Positions 28,505 to 38,773 are shown, numbered from the stretch's first letter. The stretch is DNA of 64,000 nucleotides from DAIDKA01 sp963708865 (GCA_963708865.1 CAVPUC010000008.1:372001-436000), one strand, 5' to 3'. Program-made: numbers and translations. Notes: generated by a model not told the origin, from the letters alone.

Positions 28505-28533
28505 AGTGTCGGGAGGTGGCGACTATCCGTCAA
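28505..28533 (-). promoter_or_regulatory. Likely sigma-70 promoter of the riboswitch transcript
   Basis: TTGACG (28533-28528) and GACACT (28510-28505) are separated by 17 bp on the minus strand. The -35 is good and the -10 weak. The predicted start site, about 28498, falls exactly at the 5' edge of the riboswitch aptamer, which supports the call. Confidence 0.5.
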
Positions 28534-28567
28534 GCGACAAATTGCGCAGTGTCTCTCATCCGCGAAA

Positions 28568-28596
28568 CATGCCGTCGCGCGGCGCTTTGCGGCATG
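28568..28596 (-). terminator. Inverted repeat after the GGDEF/EAL gene, possible terminator
   Basis: CATGCCG and CGGCATG are perfect complements separated by 15 bp, and on the minus strand the hairpin is followed by TTTCGC. It stands between the end of the GGDEF/EAL gene and the riboswitch promoter, so it could separate the two units. The loop is long and the T tract short. Confidence 0.3.
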
Positions 28597-28678
28597 CCGC
28601 GACACAAGACATAACCCGCGAATGACCATTTGTGCGCCAGCCGCGGGACGGATTACGTCACCCGCCGAAGCGGCTCAT

Positions 28679-30856
28679 TCACCCCGTGGCGCGCGCTTCT
28701 TCCGAGGAATTGTCGTAGATACGTGAGCTGAGCAGCTCAGTGACGGCGGCCGCCGGCAGCGGTCGGGCGAGATAGTAGCCCTGGGCGCAGTCGCAATGAC
28801 GCTCGCGCAGAAAATCGAGCTGCTCGATGGTTTCAATGCCTTCGGCGACGACGCGCTTCTGCAGCGAGTGCGCCATCACGATGATGGTTTCGATCAGCGT
28901 GGCGGCCGTGGAGTCCTGCGGCACATTGACCAGGAAGCTGCGATCAATTTTCACGGCGCTGATGGGATGCTGACGCAGGTAGCCAAGCGACGAATAGCCG
29001 GTGCCAAACCCGTCCAGTGCCAGACACACTCCGGTTTGCGCGAGGCGTTCGATCATGGCGCTGTTGGCGGGGTCCGCCAGCACCCGCTCATCGATATCAA
29101 GTTCGAGGATCTCCCCGGGCAGACCGAAGCGGTCGAGCACGCGGCGGACGCTGCGCACGAACTCCGGATGCCGCAGCTGCTGCAGCGAGACATTCAGCGC
29201 CAGGCGCGGCGGCGACAGACCCTGATCGCGCCACGCCGCCAGCTGCGCACAGGCCGTCTCCAGCACCCAGCCGCCGATGTCGACAATCAGCCCGCTTTCC
29301 TCGGCAGCCGGCACGAAATCCCCGGGATGGCGCATCCCCTCGCGCTGGGTCTGCCAGCGCAGCAGCGCCTCAAGCCCGGTGAGGGAGCCGTCCGCGATGG
29401 AGTACTGCGGCTGGTAGAACAGTGAGAATTCACGCCGGCGCAAGGCGAGGTGCAGGCCCGAGTCGGTGGGCACCGGCCGCTGCCCGCCCATGTTGACGTC
29501 ATAGAACATGGCGCGACCGCGCCCCAGATCCTTGGCGCGATACATCGCCGTATCCGCATTGCGCAGCAGGGCATCAATGGCCTGACCATCCTGCGGGAAC
29601 AGCGCAATGCCGATGCTCGCGCACACCGTGTGGTCGCGATCGACCAGATTCACCGGCTGCTGCAGTGACAGCACGATGCGCTGCGCGACGGCATAAGCGG
29701 CATCCGCGCTCGCGACATCGCGCAGCACCACCGCGAATTCATCGCCGCCCAGCCGCCCTACGGTGTCGCCTTCCTTGATGCAGGCGCGCAACCGCTGCGC
29801 AGCGATGTTCAGCACCTGATCACCCGCGGCGTGTCCCACGGTATCGTTGATCTTCTTGAAGTGGTCGAGATCGATGTAGAGCACCGCCCCGTTGGTCATT
29901 CCCAGCGCCGCACTCTGCAGCTCCGTGGCGAGGCGGCTGCAGAACAGCACGCGGTTCGGAAGCCCGGTCAGCGGGTCATAGTGCGCCTGGCGGTACAGCT
30001 GCTCATCCCGCGCGCTCTTGCTAAGTGCGATCGCGAGCCGCGCTGCGAACTCGGTGCCGCAGTGGGCGATATACGGGTCGGCGACCGGTGGCTCCTGGTA
30101 ACCCACCGCCAGGATGGCCTCGAGATGCGTCTCGAGTTTCACTGGCCACACCCAGAAGAATTCGGCGCCGAGGTTCTTGAGCGGCACAAGGAAGCTGTGG
30201 CGGGTGGCTTCGCAGCGGGCGACCGTCAGTCCTTCGGACTCGGCGGCGAGCGTGACCATCATGTCGTCATCGAGCGCCACCCGGCTGACGGGCAAATCCC
30301 GGCGGCTCTTCGCGGCCAGGTACACCCGTCCGCGCCAGGGTGCATCGGGGTCACGCAGCACGATGCCGGCACTGCTGCAGCCGGTGACGCGCTGCACGCG
30401 CGTGAGGATCGCATCCAGCACCGGCTCAAGGCCACCGGGCTGCAACAGCAACCGGTCCACCTCACTCAAAGTCTGCAGGTTGGCGTGCTGTGCGCGGATG
30501 CGCTGCGCGCAGCGATTGAAGCTCTCAATCAGGGATCGCAGATCATCGCGCCCCGCCGCGGCCGGCACCTCGGCGAATCCGCTGGCCCCGAGGTCGTGGA
30601 ATCCATCCCGTAACGCGACCAGCGCAGGCTGATAGCAACGCACCAGGTAGGCGGTCGCCGCGCCGGCGCTCAGCACCGCCGCACCGACGCCGATGACGAG
30701 TGCGCTCCACGGGGCATGCACACCGGCAGTGCCGGACCATGCGGCGATGACTGCCAGCATCGGCAGCAGCGCGCTCAGGACCAGGATTAAGGCAAACCGC
30801 CTTACCATTCTGCTTTTGACAATTGCGCGATACATCCTGAACGGCACTTTCCGCAT
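28679..30856 (-). CDS. Membrane GAF-GGDEF-EAL c-di-GMP protein
   Basis: The 725-aa protein has two N-terminal membrane helices (about residues 18-70), a HAMP-like linker, a GAF-like domain (about 125-280), an intact GGDEF motif in RLGGDEFAVVL, and an EAL domain with GLEALLRWQ, ALNVSLQQL, VKIDRSFL and VVAEGIE. In the EAL domain the usual DDFGTGYSS reads DGFGTGYSS, so one metal-binding Asp is missing and phosphodiesterase activity may be lost. The cyclase half looks competent. The next gene downstream is led by a c-di-GMP riboswitch. Confidence 0.9.
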   Translation of the reverse strand: MRKVPFRMYRAIVKSRMVRRFALILVLSALLPMLAVIAAWSGTAGVHAPWSALVIGVGAAVLSAGAATAYLVRCYQPALVALRDGFHDLGASGFAEVPAAAGRDDLRSLIESFNRCAQRIRAQHANLQTLSEVDRLLLQPGGLEPVLDAILTRVQRVTGCSSAGIVLRDPDAPWRGRVYLAAKSRRDLPVSRVALDDDMMVTLAAESEGLTVARCEATRHSFLVPLKNLGAEFFWVWPVKLETHLEAILAVGYQEPPVADPYIAHCGTEFAARLAIALSKSARDEQLYRQAHYDPLTGLPNRVLFCSRLATELQSAALGMTNGAVLYIDLDHFKKINDTVGHAAGDQVLNIAAQRLRACIKEGDTVGRLGGDEFAVVLRDVASADAAYAVAQRIVLSLQQPVNLVDRDHTVCASIGIALFPQDGQAIDALLRNADTAMYRAKDLGRGRAMFYDVNMGGQRPVPTDSGLHLALRRREFSLFYQPQYSIADGSLTGLEALLRWQTQREGMRHPGDFVPAAEESGLIVDIGGWVLETACAQLAAWRDQGLSPPRLALNVSLQQLRHPEFVRSVRRVLDRFGLPGEILELDIDERVLADPANSAMIERLAQTGVCLALDGFGTGYSSLGYLRQHPISAVKIDRSFLVNVPQDSTAATLIETIIVMAHSLQKRVVAEGIETIEQLDFLRERHCDCAQGYYLARPLPAAAVTELLSSRIYDNSSEEARATG

Positions 30857-30881
30857 GAACGCATTGGGGATTCCTGCAATA

Positions 30882-30901
30882 ACCGGACCGAAGAGTCCGG
30901 T
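30882..30901 (-). terminator. Likely terminator of the kinase-oxidoreductase unit
   Basis: A perfect 7-bp stem ACCGGAC/GTCCGGT with a 6-nt loop is followed on the minus strand by TATT. It stands 58 bp past the end of the NAD(P)-binding gene and just before the GGDEF/EAL gene, both on the minus strand. Confidence 0.5.
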
Positions 30902-30959
30902 CTGCCGCTACTGATTCCCGGAATCTGTCATGCCGCCGAGGTGATCGATGTTAACTGCA

Positions 30960-31646
30960 TCACGTTCTGCCATGCATTCTGGAAAGTGCACGGATGCCTG
31001 AAAATTCGTATCGGTACACGCCACGTCGGCCCGACTGCACGGCCCCCAGCATCGCCGCCGCCACTTCTGAGGCACCGACGGCCCGGCGGCGTTCCCACGC
31101 ACCAAACTGCAGCGGACGCAGCGCCGCGGCGCCGGTCATAACCAGCAGCTGCGAGAAGGCGGCACCGCGGCGCAGCCCCAGCAGCGGTCCCGGGAGCAGG
31201 ATGTCCAAAGAGTCGAAACCGAGCGCGGTCAAGCCATCCAGGGTTTCACCGTAGCCACGCGCGGCAGCATGAGGCGACATCGAGTCAGCCGTGTGACAGG
31301 ACAGCATGACGAAGCGCTGAGCCCCCGCGGCTTTGGCGGCCCGGGCGAACGCCAGGACATTCAGTTGCACCGCCTCGTGAAAGGCCGCCGCGGATGCTGC
31401 GCCCTTGAAAGAGGCGCCCAGACAGCACAGCGCCGTGTCGCAGGGTTGGCCCTTGAGTTGGGCCTCCAGCTGGGCGAACGGCACGATCCGGTTCGCGAGC
31501 CGCTGATATTCGCGGCCGAGCGGCCGCCGCGTTACCGCAACGACACGCGCGTATTCAGGCAGTTGCAGCAGACCTTCAAGGACGCGCGATCCGACCAGGC
31601 CGCTGGCGCCGGCGAGCCACGCAATCTTCCCGGTGTTCTCAGCCAC
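30960..31646 (-). CDS. NAD(P)-binding Rossmann protein (atypical SDR)
   Basis: A 228-aa protein starting with the dinucleotide-binding motif AGASGLVGSRVLEGLL, then a CCLGASFKGAAS strand-loop and FVMLSCHTAD, as in the short atypical SDR group related to HTATIP2 and YwnB-like proteins. No classic YxxxK pair is obvious. The substrate is unknown. It follows the kinase gene by 10 bp, so both are probably cotranscribed. Confidence 0.78.
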   Translation of the reverse strand: MAENTGKIAWLAGASGLVGSRVLEGLLQLPEYARVVAVTRRPLGREYQRLANRIVPFAQLEAQLKGQPCDTALCCLGASFKGAASAAAFHEAVQLNVLAFARAAKAAGAQRFVMLSCHTADSMSPHAAARGYGETLDGLTALGFDSLDILLPGPLLGLRRGAAFSQLLVMTGAAALRPLQFGAWERRRAVGASEVAAAMLGAVQSGRRGVYRYEFSGIRALSRMHGRT

Positions 31647-31656
31647 GCGGGCGAGC

Positions 31657-32512
31657 TTAGCATTCCGCTGTGAGGCTCGGGGTCAGGGCGAGTTCGCGGG
31701 CGCTCGCGCTCAGGGCCAGGGATTCGCGGGTCTGCGGGTCATCGAGCGCGGCCGCAAGGCCGGTGATCACCTCGCCCATGGATTGCGGCCGGTGGCCGGG
31801 ATCCTTCGCCAGCAGTGAGCGCACCAGATCGAGCAGGCTCGCCGGGACCAGATGGACCGGCTGGAGGGTCGGCACCGGATCTTCCAGCACGCGACGGACA
31901 GCGAAGTGCGGAAAATACGGCGCAGTGCCGGTCAGCAGTTCGAACGCCAGCGCCCCGAGCCCATACAGATCATCGCTGGGCGCGGGCGGCAGGCCCACCA
32001 GCTGCTGGGGGCTTGCCGAAGCGGGCGACCACCCCGCGCGCGCCTGGTCAATCGAGATGCCATGCTGCGCCCGGCCGGCCACCCCGAAGTCCGCCAGCTG
32101 CACCCGGCCCATGCCATCGAACAGCACATTCGCCGATTTCAAGTCGCGGTGGACCACCCCGCGCTCATGCGCATGCTCGAGCGCATGCGCCAGATCGATC
32201 AGCACCGGTACGATCTCCAGGTACGGCGCACCGCGCAATTGCCGCAGATCCCCGCCCGTGGCGAGCTTCATGGGCAGTACGGCCAGTTCCCCATCGCACA
32301 GCGGCGCATAGGTCGCGAGAATCAGCGGGTGGTCCAGCTCGCCCACCACCCGGTGTTCACGCAGCAGCATCTCATAGGATCTTCAGCGCGACCGATTCGC
32401 GGTTCTGTTCGTCATAAGCCCGCCACACTTGCCCCTGGCCACCGCTGCCGAGTTTTCCGGCGAGCGAATAACGGTTCGCGATGCGAAGATCCGGCGCTAC
32501 GTCTCGAGTCAT
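31657..32512 (-). CDS. Serine/threonine protein kinase (frameshifted)
   Basis: The full Hanks-type kinase is present across two frames. The first gives the glycine loop GKLGSGGQGQVWRAY and the ATP-binding Lys in VALKI; the second gives HRDLKSANVL, the Mg-binding ADFGVAG, and APSDDLYGLGAL. Removing one extra base at 32372-32380 joins them into 284 aa. It is soluble: no membrane helix or sensor domain follows the kinase domain. The start is ATG 32512, or ATG 32521 three codons earlier. An FHA protein, the type that reads phospho-Thr, is encoded about 8 kb away. Confidence 0.8.
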
Positions 32513-32647
32513 CGGACCCATTCTACGCAATCAGCCGCGCGTCCAGACTCGCATAGCGGCCTAAAAGCCGAACGTGATCTGTCCGTGATTCGCCCGTGTC
32601 ATTCGCAACAAAGTGGAAAGCCAAGCTGCGCAGTTCTACTCTTAGCC

Positions 32648-34444
32648 ATGAACTGCCTGAAGCCTCACCGCGCGATCCTGGCTGCAGCGCTGGCGTCCCA
32701 GCTAGCGCTGGCGGCGCCGCCGGGTTCATCAGCGCCGACCGCCAGCCGGGCAACCGACCAGGCCTACGAGCAGGTGGCCGGGCGTTACCTGAATGAGATG
32801 CTGGCGCTCGACCCGGTGGGTGCGACGCAGCTCGGCGATCACCGCTTCGATGGCCTGACCAACGATGAAAGCCCGGCGGGCCGGGCCCGTACGCTCGGCA
32901 CGGCGCGCAGTTTGCTGACGGACCTCGACAAGGTCGACACCTGGCACCTGTCGCGGGCCAAACAAGTCGATGCCCAGCTGCTGCACCACGCGCTCGATTA
33001 CACCGTGTGGCAGCTTGAGACCTTTCGTGACTGGAGCTGGGATCCCCTCACCTACACCAGTCTTGCGGGCAATGCCGTCTACCTGCTGCTGGCCCGCGAC
33101 TTCGCGGCATTGCCGACGCGCATGACGCACGCCGCCGAGCGCTTGCAGGCCTGGCCCGAGCTGTTCGCCCAGGAACGCGCCGCGCTTGATCCGGCGAAAG
33201 TACCGGCCATCAACGCGCAGACGGCGATTTCCCAGAACGCCGGCCTGACCGAACTCATTGATCAGGTCGTCGTGCCCGAGGTGAAGAACCTCGCACCGCA
33301 ACAGCAAGCCAGCATCAATCGGGCGATTGCCACGGCCAGAGGCGCCGTCGCCGAACAGCAGGCGTGGCTGCAAAAGTCACTGCTGTCGCAGGCCAAGGGC
33401 AACTTCCGCCTGGGAGCGCAGCGCTACGATGAGAAGCTGCGCTTCGAGCTCGATTCATCGTTGTCACGCCAGGAGATCCGCACCCGCGCCGAGGCCGCCA
33501 TCGCCGTCAAACGCGCACAGATGTACGACATCGCACGCCAGGTGCTCGCCGGGCGCGCCGCTGCACCCCCGCTTCCGGAAAAACCCACGGCCGTTCAGCA
33601 GCAAAAGGCCATCGAGACAGCCCTGGAACTGGCGTACGCCGAACATCCGGCGCGCGATCAGGTCGTGGCCGCAGCCCGGACCGCGCTGGCGCAGGCGACC
33701 GCGTTCGTCAAGGCAAAGGACTTCATCACGCTGTATCCGGATCCACTGGACGTCATCATCATGCCGGCCTTCCAGCAAGGAGTTGCCCTGGCCTACTGCG
33801 ATGCCCCCGGACCCCTCGCCCGCGGCGAGGAGACCTACTTCGCCATCTCGCCCATTCCGGCGGACTGGAGCGGCGCGCAGGTGCGCTCCTATCTGCGCGA
33901 ATACAACACGCGCGCCATCAATGAGCTGACCATTCATGAGGCCATGCCCGGGCACTACGTACAGCTCGCCCATGCCAACCGCTATCGCTCGCCCATTCGC
34001 GCCGTGATGCAGTCCAACGCGTTCGTGGAAGGCTGGGCGATGTATGGCGAGCAGCTGATGAGCGAACAGGGATACATGGACCACGATCCGCTGATGCGCC
34101 TCGTGCACCTGAAGTGGGACCTGCGCGCCACCGCCAACGCGATCCTCGATCAGGCAGTGCATGTCGACGGCATGACCCGCGAGCAGGCCATGCACATGCT
34201 GATGCACGACACCTTCCAGGAGGAGCGTGAGGCCGCCGCCAAGTGGGTGCGCGTGCAGGTGACATCGACGCAGCTGGCGACCTACTTCGTGGGATTCCAG
34301 GAACACCTGGCGCTGCGCGATGAGGCACGGCAGCGTTGGGGTGCGGCATTCAGCCTCAAGCGCTACCACGATGCCGCGCTGGCATTCGGTTCCCCGCCGG
34401 CGCGCTATGTGCGCGAGCTGATGTTCGATCTGCCGATCGGGTAA
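32648..34444 (+). CDS. DUF885 family peptidase, exported
   Basis: The 598-aa protein has a signal peptide (AILAAALASQLALA, cut near AAPPG) and the DUF885 metalloprotease-like motif HEAMPGHYVQ (around residue 435), with a further conserved EGWAMYGEQLM that supplies acidic residues. Length suits the family. The frame is open further upstream but the ATG at 32648 directly precedes the signal peptide. Divergent from the kinase gene and convergent with ilvA, 7 bp apart at the 3' ends. Confidence 0.85.
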   Translation: MNCLKPHRAILAAALASQLALAAPPGSSAPTASRATDQAYEQVAGRYLNEMLALDPVGATQLGDHRFDGLTNDESPAGRARTLGTARSLLTDLDKVDTWHLSRAKQVDAQLLHHALDYTVWQLETFRDWSWDPLTYTSLAGNAVYLLLARDFAALPTRMTHAAERLQAWPELFAQERAALDPAKVPAINAQTAISQNAGLTELIDQVVVPEVKNLAPQQQASINRAIATARGAVAEQQAWLQKSLLSQAKGNFRLGAQRYDEKLRFELDSSLSRQEIRTRAEAAIAVKRAQMYDIARQVLAGRAAAPPLPEKPTAVQQQKAIETALELAYAEHPARDQVVAAARTALAQATAFVKAKDFITLYPDPLDVIIMPAFQQGVALAYCDAPGPLARGEETYFAISPIPADWSGAQVRSYLREYNTRAINELTIHEAMPGHYVQLAHANRYRSPIRAVMQSNAFVEGWAMYGEQLMSEQGYMDHDPLMRLVHLKWDLRATANAILDQAVHVDGMTREQAMHMLMHDTFQEEREAAAKWVRVQVTSTQLATYFVGFQEHLALRDEARQRWGAAFSLKRYHDAALAFGSPPARYVRELMFDLPIG

Positions 34445-34451
34445 CTTAAGC

Positions 34452-35969
34452 TCACGCGCCCAGGAACATCCGATACGCCGGATTTGCCGTTTCCTCGTTG
34501 TACGGATAGTGCAGCGCGTTCAGATGCTGCGTCACCTCGCCGCGCTCGGCCTTGGGCACCTGGATGCCTGCCAGCACCCGGCCGTTGTCCGAGCCGTGAT
34601 TGCGATAGTGGAACATCGTGATGTTCCAGCGCGTGCCGATGGCCTGCAGGAACTTCAAGAGCGCGCCGGGCCGTTCCGGAAATTCAAAGCGGAAGATCAC
34701 CTCATCAACGAGTTCACGCGCATGGCCGCCGACCATGAAGCGCACGTGCTCCTTGGCCAGTTCGCTGTCGCTCATGTCGTGCACCGCGTAGCCCGCCTCG
34801 CGCAGCTGCCCGATTACCGCGTCCTTTTCCACCCGCCCGTTGACCAAGCTGAAGCCGGCGAATATCTGCGCCCGTGCCGTGCTGTCGTAGCGGTAGTTGA
34901 ACTCCGTGACACTGCGCGATCCGAGCGCTTCACAAAAGTGCAGGAAGCTGCCGGGCTGTTCCGGAATCTCGACAGCGAGCAGCGCTTCGCGCTCGGCCCC
35001 GAGGCTGGCACGCTCGGCGATATGGCGCAGCCGGTCGAAATTCACATTGGCGCCACTGTTGATGGCGACCAGGCGCTTGTTGCGCCAGCCGTCGCGCGCG
35101 ACCACTTTGCGGATGCCGGCAATCGCCAGTGCACCGGAGGGTTCGACAATGGTCCGGGTCTCCTCGAAGATGTCCTGGATCGCGGCACACATCTCATCGG
35201 TGTTCACCAGTACGATCTCGTCCACGAACTGCCGGGCGAGTGCGAAGGTCTCCTCGCCGACGCGTTTGACGGCGACGCCATCGGCGAACAGACCGACCCG
35301 CTCGAGCGTCACCCGCCGCCCCGCCTGCAGTGACTCGTACATGGCATTGGCATCGGTGGGTTCCACCCCGACGATGCGCACGCGCGGATACAGCGATTTG
35401 ATGTACACGGCAATGCCCCCGATCAGCCCGCCGCCGCCGACGGGGACGAAAACGGCATCAATGTCGCCGCCGGCCTGACGCAGGATCTCCACGGCAATGG
35501 TGCCCTGCCCCGCGATGACATCCGGATCGTCAAAGGCGTGCACATACACCAGATTGCGCTCACGAACCAGGTGCTGGGCGCGTTCGAACGCCGCATCGTA
35601 GTCATCGCCATGCAGCACGGCCTCGCCGCCCAGATCCATGACCGCCTGCACTTTGATCTGCGGTGTGGTCTGCGGCATGACGATGGTCGCCGGTACCCCA
35701 CGGCGGCGCGCGGCGAGCGCCACACCCTGCGCATGGTTGCCGGCCGAGGCGCAGATCACCCCGCGTTTGGCGACCGACTCCGACAGGTGCGCCACCTTGT
35801 TATAGGCACCGCGCAACTTGAAGGAAAAGACCGATTGCAGGTCTTCACGCTTCAACAGGACCTGGTTGCCGAGACGGCGCGACAGACGCGGCGCCGCCTC
35901 CAGGGGTGACTCAATGGCCACTTCATACACGCGGGCCTTGAGGATGCGTTCTACGTAGGGGTTGGTCAT
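34452..35969 (-). CDS. ilvA: Threonine ammonia-lyase, biosynthetic
   Basis: A 505-aa enzyme: PLP-binding Lys in FSFKLRGAYNK, glycine-rich GGGGLIGGIAVY, and two C-terminal ACT-like regulatory domains (about residues 330-500). This is the long, isoleucine-regulated form that makes 2-oxobutanoate for isoleucine synthesis. Its ATG overlaps the stop of the quinoprotein gene by 4 bp (ATGA), so it is translationally coupled to an unrelated gene. ilvB and ilvH lie about 10 kb away. Confidence 0.94.
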   Translation of the reverse strand: MTNPYVERILKARVYEVAIESPLEAAPRLSRRLGNQVLLKREDLQSVFSFKLRGAYNKVAHLSESVAKRGVICASAGNHAQGVALAARRRGVPATIVMPQTTPQIKVQAVMDLGGEAVLHGDDYDAAFERAQHLVRERNLVYVHAFDDPDVIAGQGTIAVEILRQAGGDIDAVFVPVGGGGLIGGIAVYIKSLYPRVRIVGVEPTDANAMYESLQAGRRVTLERVGLFADGVAVKRVGEETFALARQFVDEIVLVNTDEMCAAIQDIFEETRTIVEPSGALAIAGIRKVVARDGWRNKRLVAINSGANVNFDRLRHIAERASLGAEREALLAVEIPEQPGSFLHFCEALGSRSVTEFNYRYDSTARAQIFAGFSLVNGRVEKDAVIGQLREAGYAVHDMSDSELAKEHVRFMVGGHARELVDEVIFRFEFPERPGALLKFLQAIGTRWNITMFHYRNHGSDNGRVLAGIQVPKAERGEVTQHLNALHYPYNEETANPAYRMFLGA

Positions 35970-37835
35970 GGGCCAAGTTTACCGTCGACGCTGAAGGCGA
36001 GCAGCACATTCCCGGGTTCACCGACGATGCGGCCGTAGCCGGAATTCACGAACAGCATGCCGCCGACCAGGGTGGCGCCACCATTGTCCAGTGAACCACC
36101 CGCCGCGGGCACCCCGTTGACGGTGGCATAGACCCGCGCCGTATCCACGTCCCAGATGACCCGGCCGTCGGCGCTCGAGTAGGCGCGCAGGTGGCCATCC
36201 TCGGAGCCTGAGAACACCACACCCGGGATGGCCGTTGCGGCCGCCGATTGTGCCGCGAGGCAGTTGCGCGGCCCCCAGCTGCACAGCGGCGGCGGTGGCG
36301 CTGCGCGCCACAGCTGCCGCCCATCGCTCAGACGCAGCGCGACCAGGCCACCGGGCCGGCCCGGGGCGGCCGCGGCATCGGATACCGGCGCGTACAGCCG
36401 CTCGGCGTCTGCGGCGCTCCCCCACTCGATGCCGCCCAGGCTGCTGCCTACGCCGACCTGCGCGTGCCACAGTTCCTGCCCGTTCGCCGGGTTCAGGGCA
36501 TACACCCGCCCGGATTTCTCACCGGTGAGCAGCACCCGCGCGCCGCTCGCCAGGGTGCGCAGGATCGGCGAGGTGCCAAAGTCCACATCCGGCCCCAGGG
36601 TGTGCGGACAGTTGCCCTGTCCCGCCGTGGCCGGCGCATCGCAGCCCACGATGTAGTTGTCCTTCGGCCGCAGCTGATTTGCCCACATCACGGCTCCGCT
36701 GCTCATGCGCAGCGCCAGAATCGAGTCGGTGTGCTCCGTGGCCACATCGGTGTAGGAGTTTCCGGTACCGACGTAGAGCAGGTCGTGGTCCGGATCAAGC
36801 GTCGGTGCGGACCACACCGATCCGCCCGCAGGCCCGTAGAGCTGCGTGCCCGTCCCATTCTTGCGATAGGGCTTGGGCGGCTGCGCAATGATGTAGGTGC
36901 GCCAGATGACCCGGCCACTGGCCACGTCGAGCGCCGCCACGCTGCCGCGGAACTTGCAGCACTCGTAGCTGGGCATCGGCGCCGTCAGCTCCTCAAGCGA
37001 GGATATCGGCACGTACAGGCGCCGGCCCTGAAAAGCCGGCGCGCCGGTGATGCGCGCCGAGGGCTGGGGATCGAGCCGGCGCTTCCACACCAGCCGCCCA
37101 TGGTCAGCATCCAGCAGGTAGATGAAACTCGCATCATCGCCGAACGCCACGCGCAGCTTGCCGCCAACCCGGGCAACGCTCACCGCGGTGCGCACCGCCG
37201 TCGGGGCATCAAAGGTCCAGTAGCTGCAGCCGCTTTTCGCATCCAGCGAGTACACGCGGCCACTTGAACTGGTGACATAGACGCGGCCACCGACCAGCGT
37301 GGGCTGTCCATAAACGTACGTTGCACGGTAGCCGAATGCCCATCTGAGTTTCAGACGCGGCACCTCGGCCGCGGTGAGTCCGGGGTCGCTCTGAAAGCGG
37401 GTATTCGCAAGCTCCCGGCCCCAGCCATTCCATGCAGGACCGGCATCATCGGCGGGCGCATAGGGCGCCTGGCAGCGGTTCGTCTCAGGGACCGGCGAGA
37501 GTCGCCCGCTCGGCGCCCTGCCGGTGAGATAGGTGGCGAGTGCCACCCGGTCGTTCATGCTTAAGCCCGCCGCCTGGGGCTGCATCGGGCCGCTCGTCAG
37601 GATCTGCATGAGTTCATCAGCTGGAGTGCCGCGCGATGGTCGCGCGTGCCGGGATGCGATCCTTGGGATGATCGTGGCAGGCGGCGCAGCTTTGCTGATA
37701 CAGCTGGGCGGGATCTGCGGTGGGTGGCCCATCACTGGTCCCCGCGCGCACGATCGGCAGGAAGGGCAGCAGTGCCGCGGTGAGGACCAGGCAGCGCCGG
37801 AAGCTGTGGGTTCGGACCAAGGGCAACGCCTTCAC
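35966..37835 (-). CDS. Cytochrome c-PQQ quinoprotein, polyvinyl-alcohol dehydrogenase-like (frameshifted)
   Basis: The N-terminal frame gives a signal peptide (RRCLVLTAALLPFLPIVRA) and a heme c motif CAACHD. The second frame gives an eight-bladed PQQ beta-propeller with GRELANTRFQ, AFGYRATYVYGQPTLVGG, CCKFRGSVAALD and GQELWHAQVG. Order and sequence resemble polyvinyl-alcohol dehydrogenase (cytochrome). The frames meet if one extra base near 37628-37634 is removed, giving 622 aa. GTG 37835 is the likely start, overlapping the preceding stop codon. The protein is periplasmic; the true alcohol substrate is unknown. Confidence 0.8.
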
Positions 37836-38773
37836 TTCGTAGCCTGCCCGGTCCATGGCGATGCCATGTTGTACGGCACGGTGGTGAAAACGGCCTCGAC
37901 CTGCTGGATCTTGCCAGCGCGGATCTTGAAGGTCTCGAGCAGGCAATAGCTGTGCGGGTGGCGAAAGATGGTGGAGGTGGCGGTGCGGCCATCGCTCAGC
38001 TTGTAATCCCCGATCCGGCCTTCGTGGTCGATGAAGCCGGCCGCCATGACCAGGCCGCGCTCTTCGTCCACGACCAGGAAACGCCGGGCGCGCAGGCGGT
38101 CATCGAAGCGGTACCAGCCGAGTCTGAACTGCTGGCCGCAGCCCAGGTGCGTGATCGCGCCCCAGGTGTCGTCCTGGCGGTTGGTGGTCTGAAAGCCGTC
38201 CTCGCGACGATTGCAGTCGTCGCTAAATACCGTGTGCATGGTGCCGTCATTGCGCTGGATGGTTTCAAAATAACCATTGGCCAGCGCGATCATGCGCTCG
38301 CGGCTGCTGCGCTCGGCAGCCGGCACGATCTCATTGAGAACCGCCAGCGGGTGAATGTCCGCGGTGACGAACGGCACTTCGGCCTCCTGCGGTCGCGCCA
38401 CGATGGTTTCGGCCGCGGTGATTGCGCCATGGCGCACTTGCAGCCGCACCGCGAACGGTGCCGCGGTATCGGTCTCGCGCACGACACCGTAAAAGGCGAT
38501 GCTGCCGGTTCGCACATCGGCGAACCGCAGCTGATAGTCGCCGAGCGCGGTGATCGTGCCCCACAGCCCATCGCCGGGCCGCAACATCACGTTGTTTTCG
38601 CTGGTGCGCGCGCCGGCAGCAAATCCGGCCTGTGCGGCATCGTGCCCCTTCAGGGCCACAAGGTAGCGGTCCAGGACTTTATACAGGCAGGCGCGGTCAC
38701 AGCCTGGCGCCGCACTGGCAACGCCCGCGACCATGAGTCCCACGCACGCCGCCAGCACCATCCGATGAATCAC
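37832..38773 (-). CDS. Secreted protein of unknown function
   Basis: A 313-aa protein with a signal peptide (MVLAACVGLMVAGVASAA). The mature part has two similar halves: RACLYKVLDRYLVALKGHD and RMIALANGYFETIQRNDG each open a SnoaL/NTF2-like or DUF8021-like region. I am not certain of the family. Its stop overlaps the start of the quinoprotein gene, so the two exported proteins are made together; it may serve the same oxidation system. Confidence 0.65.
   Translation of the reverse strand: MIHRMVLAACVGLMVAGVASAAPGCDRACLYKVLDRYLVALKGHDAAQAGFAAGARTSENNVMLRPGDGLWGTITALGDYQLRFADVRTGSIAFYGVVRETDTAAPFAVRLQVRHGAITAAETIVARPQEAEVPFVTADIHPLAVLNEIVPAAERSSRERMIALANGYFETIQRNDGTMHTVFSDDCNRREDGFQTTNRQDDTWGAITHLGCGQQFRLGWYRFDDRLRARRFLVVDEERGLVMAAGFIDHEGRIGDYKLSDGRTATSTIFRHPHSYCLLETFKIRAGKIQQVEAVFTTVPYNMASPWTGQATK

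Noticed and set aside
32372..32512. Separate short gene for the N-terminal kinase lobe
   Set aside because: It holds only the glycine loop and ATP Lys; joined to the next frame by one base it makes a normal kinase, so a frame error is the simpler reading.
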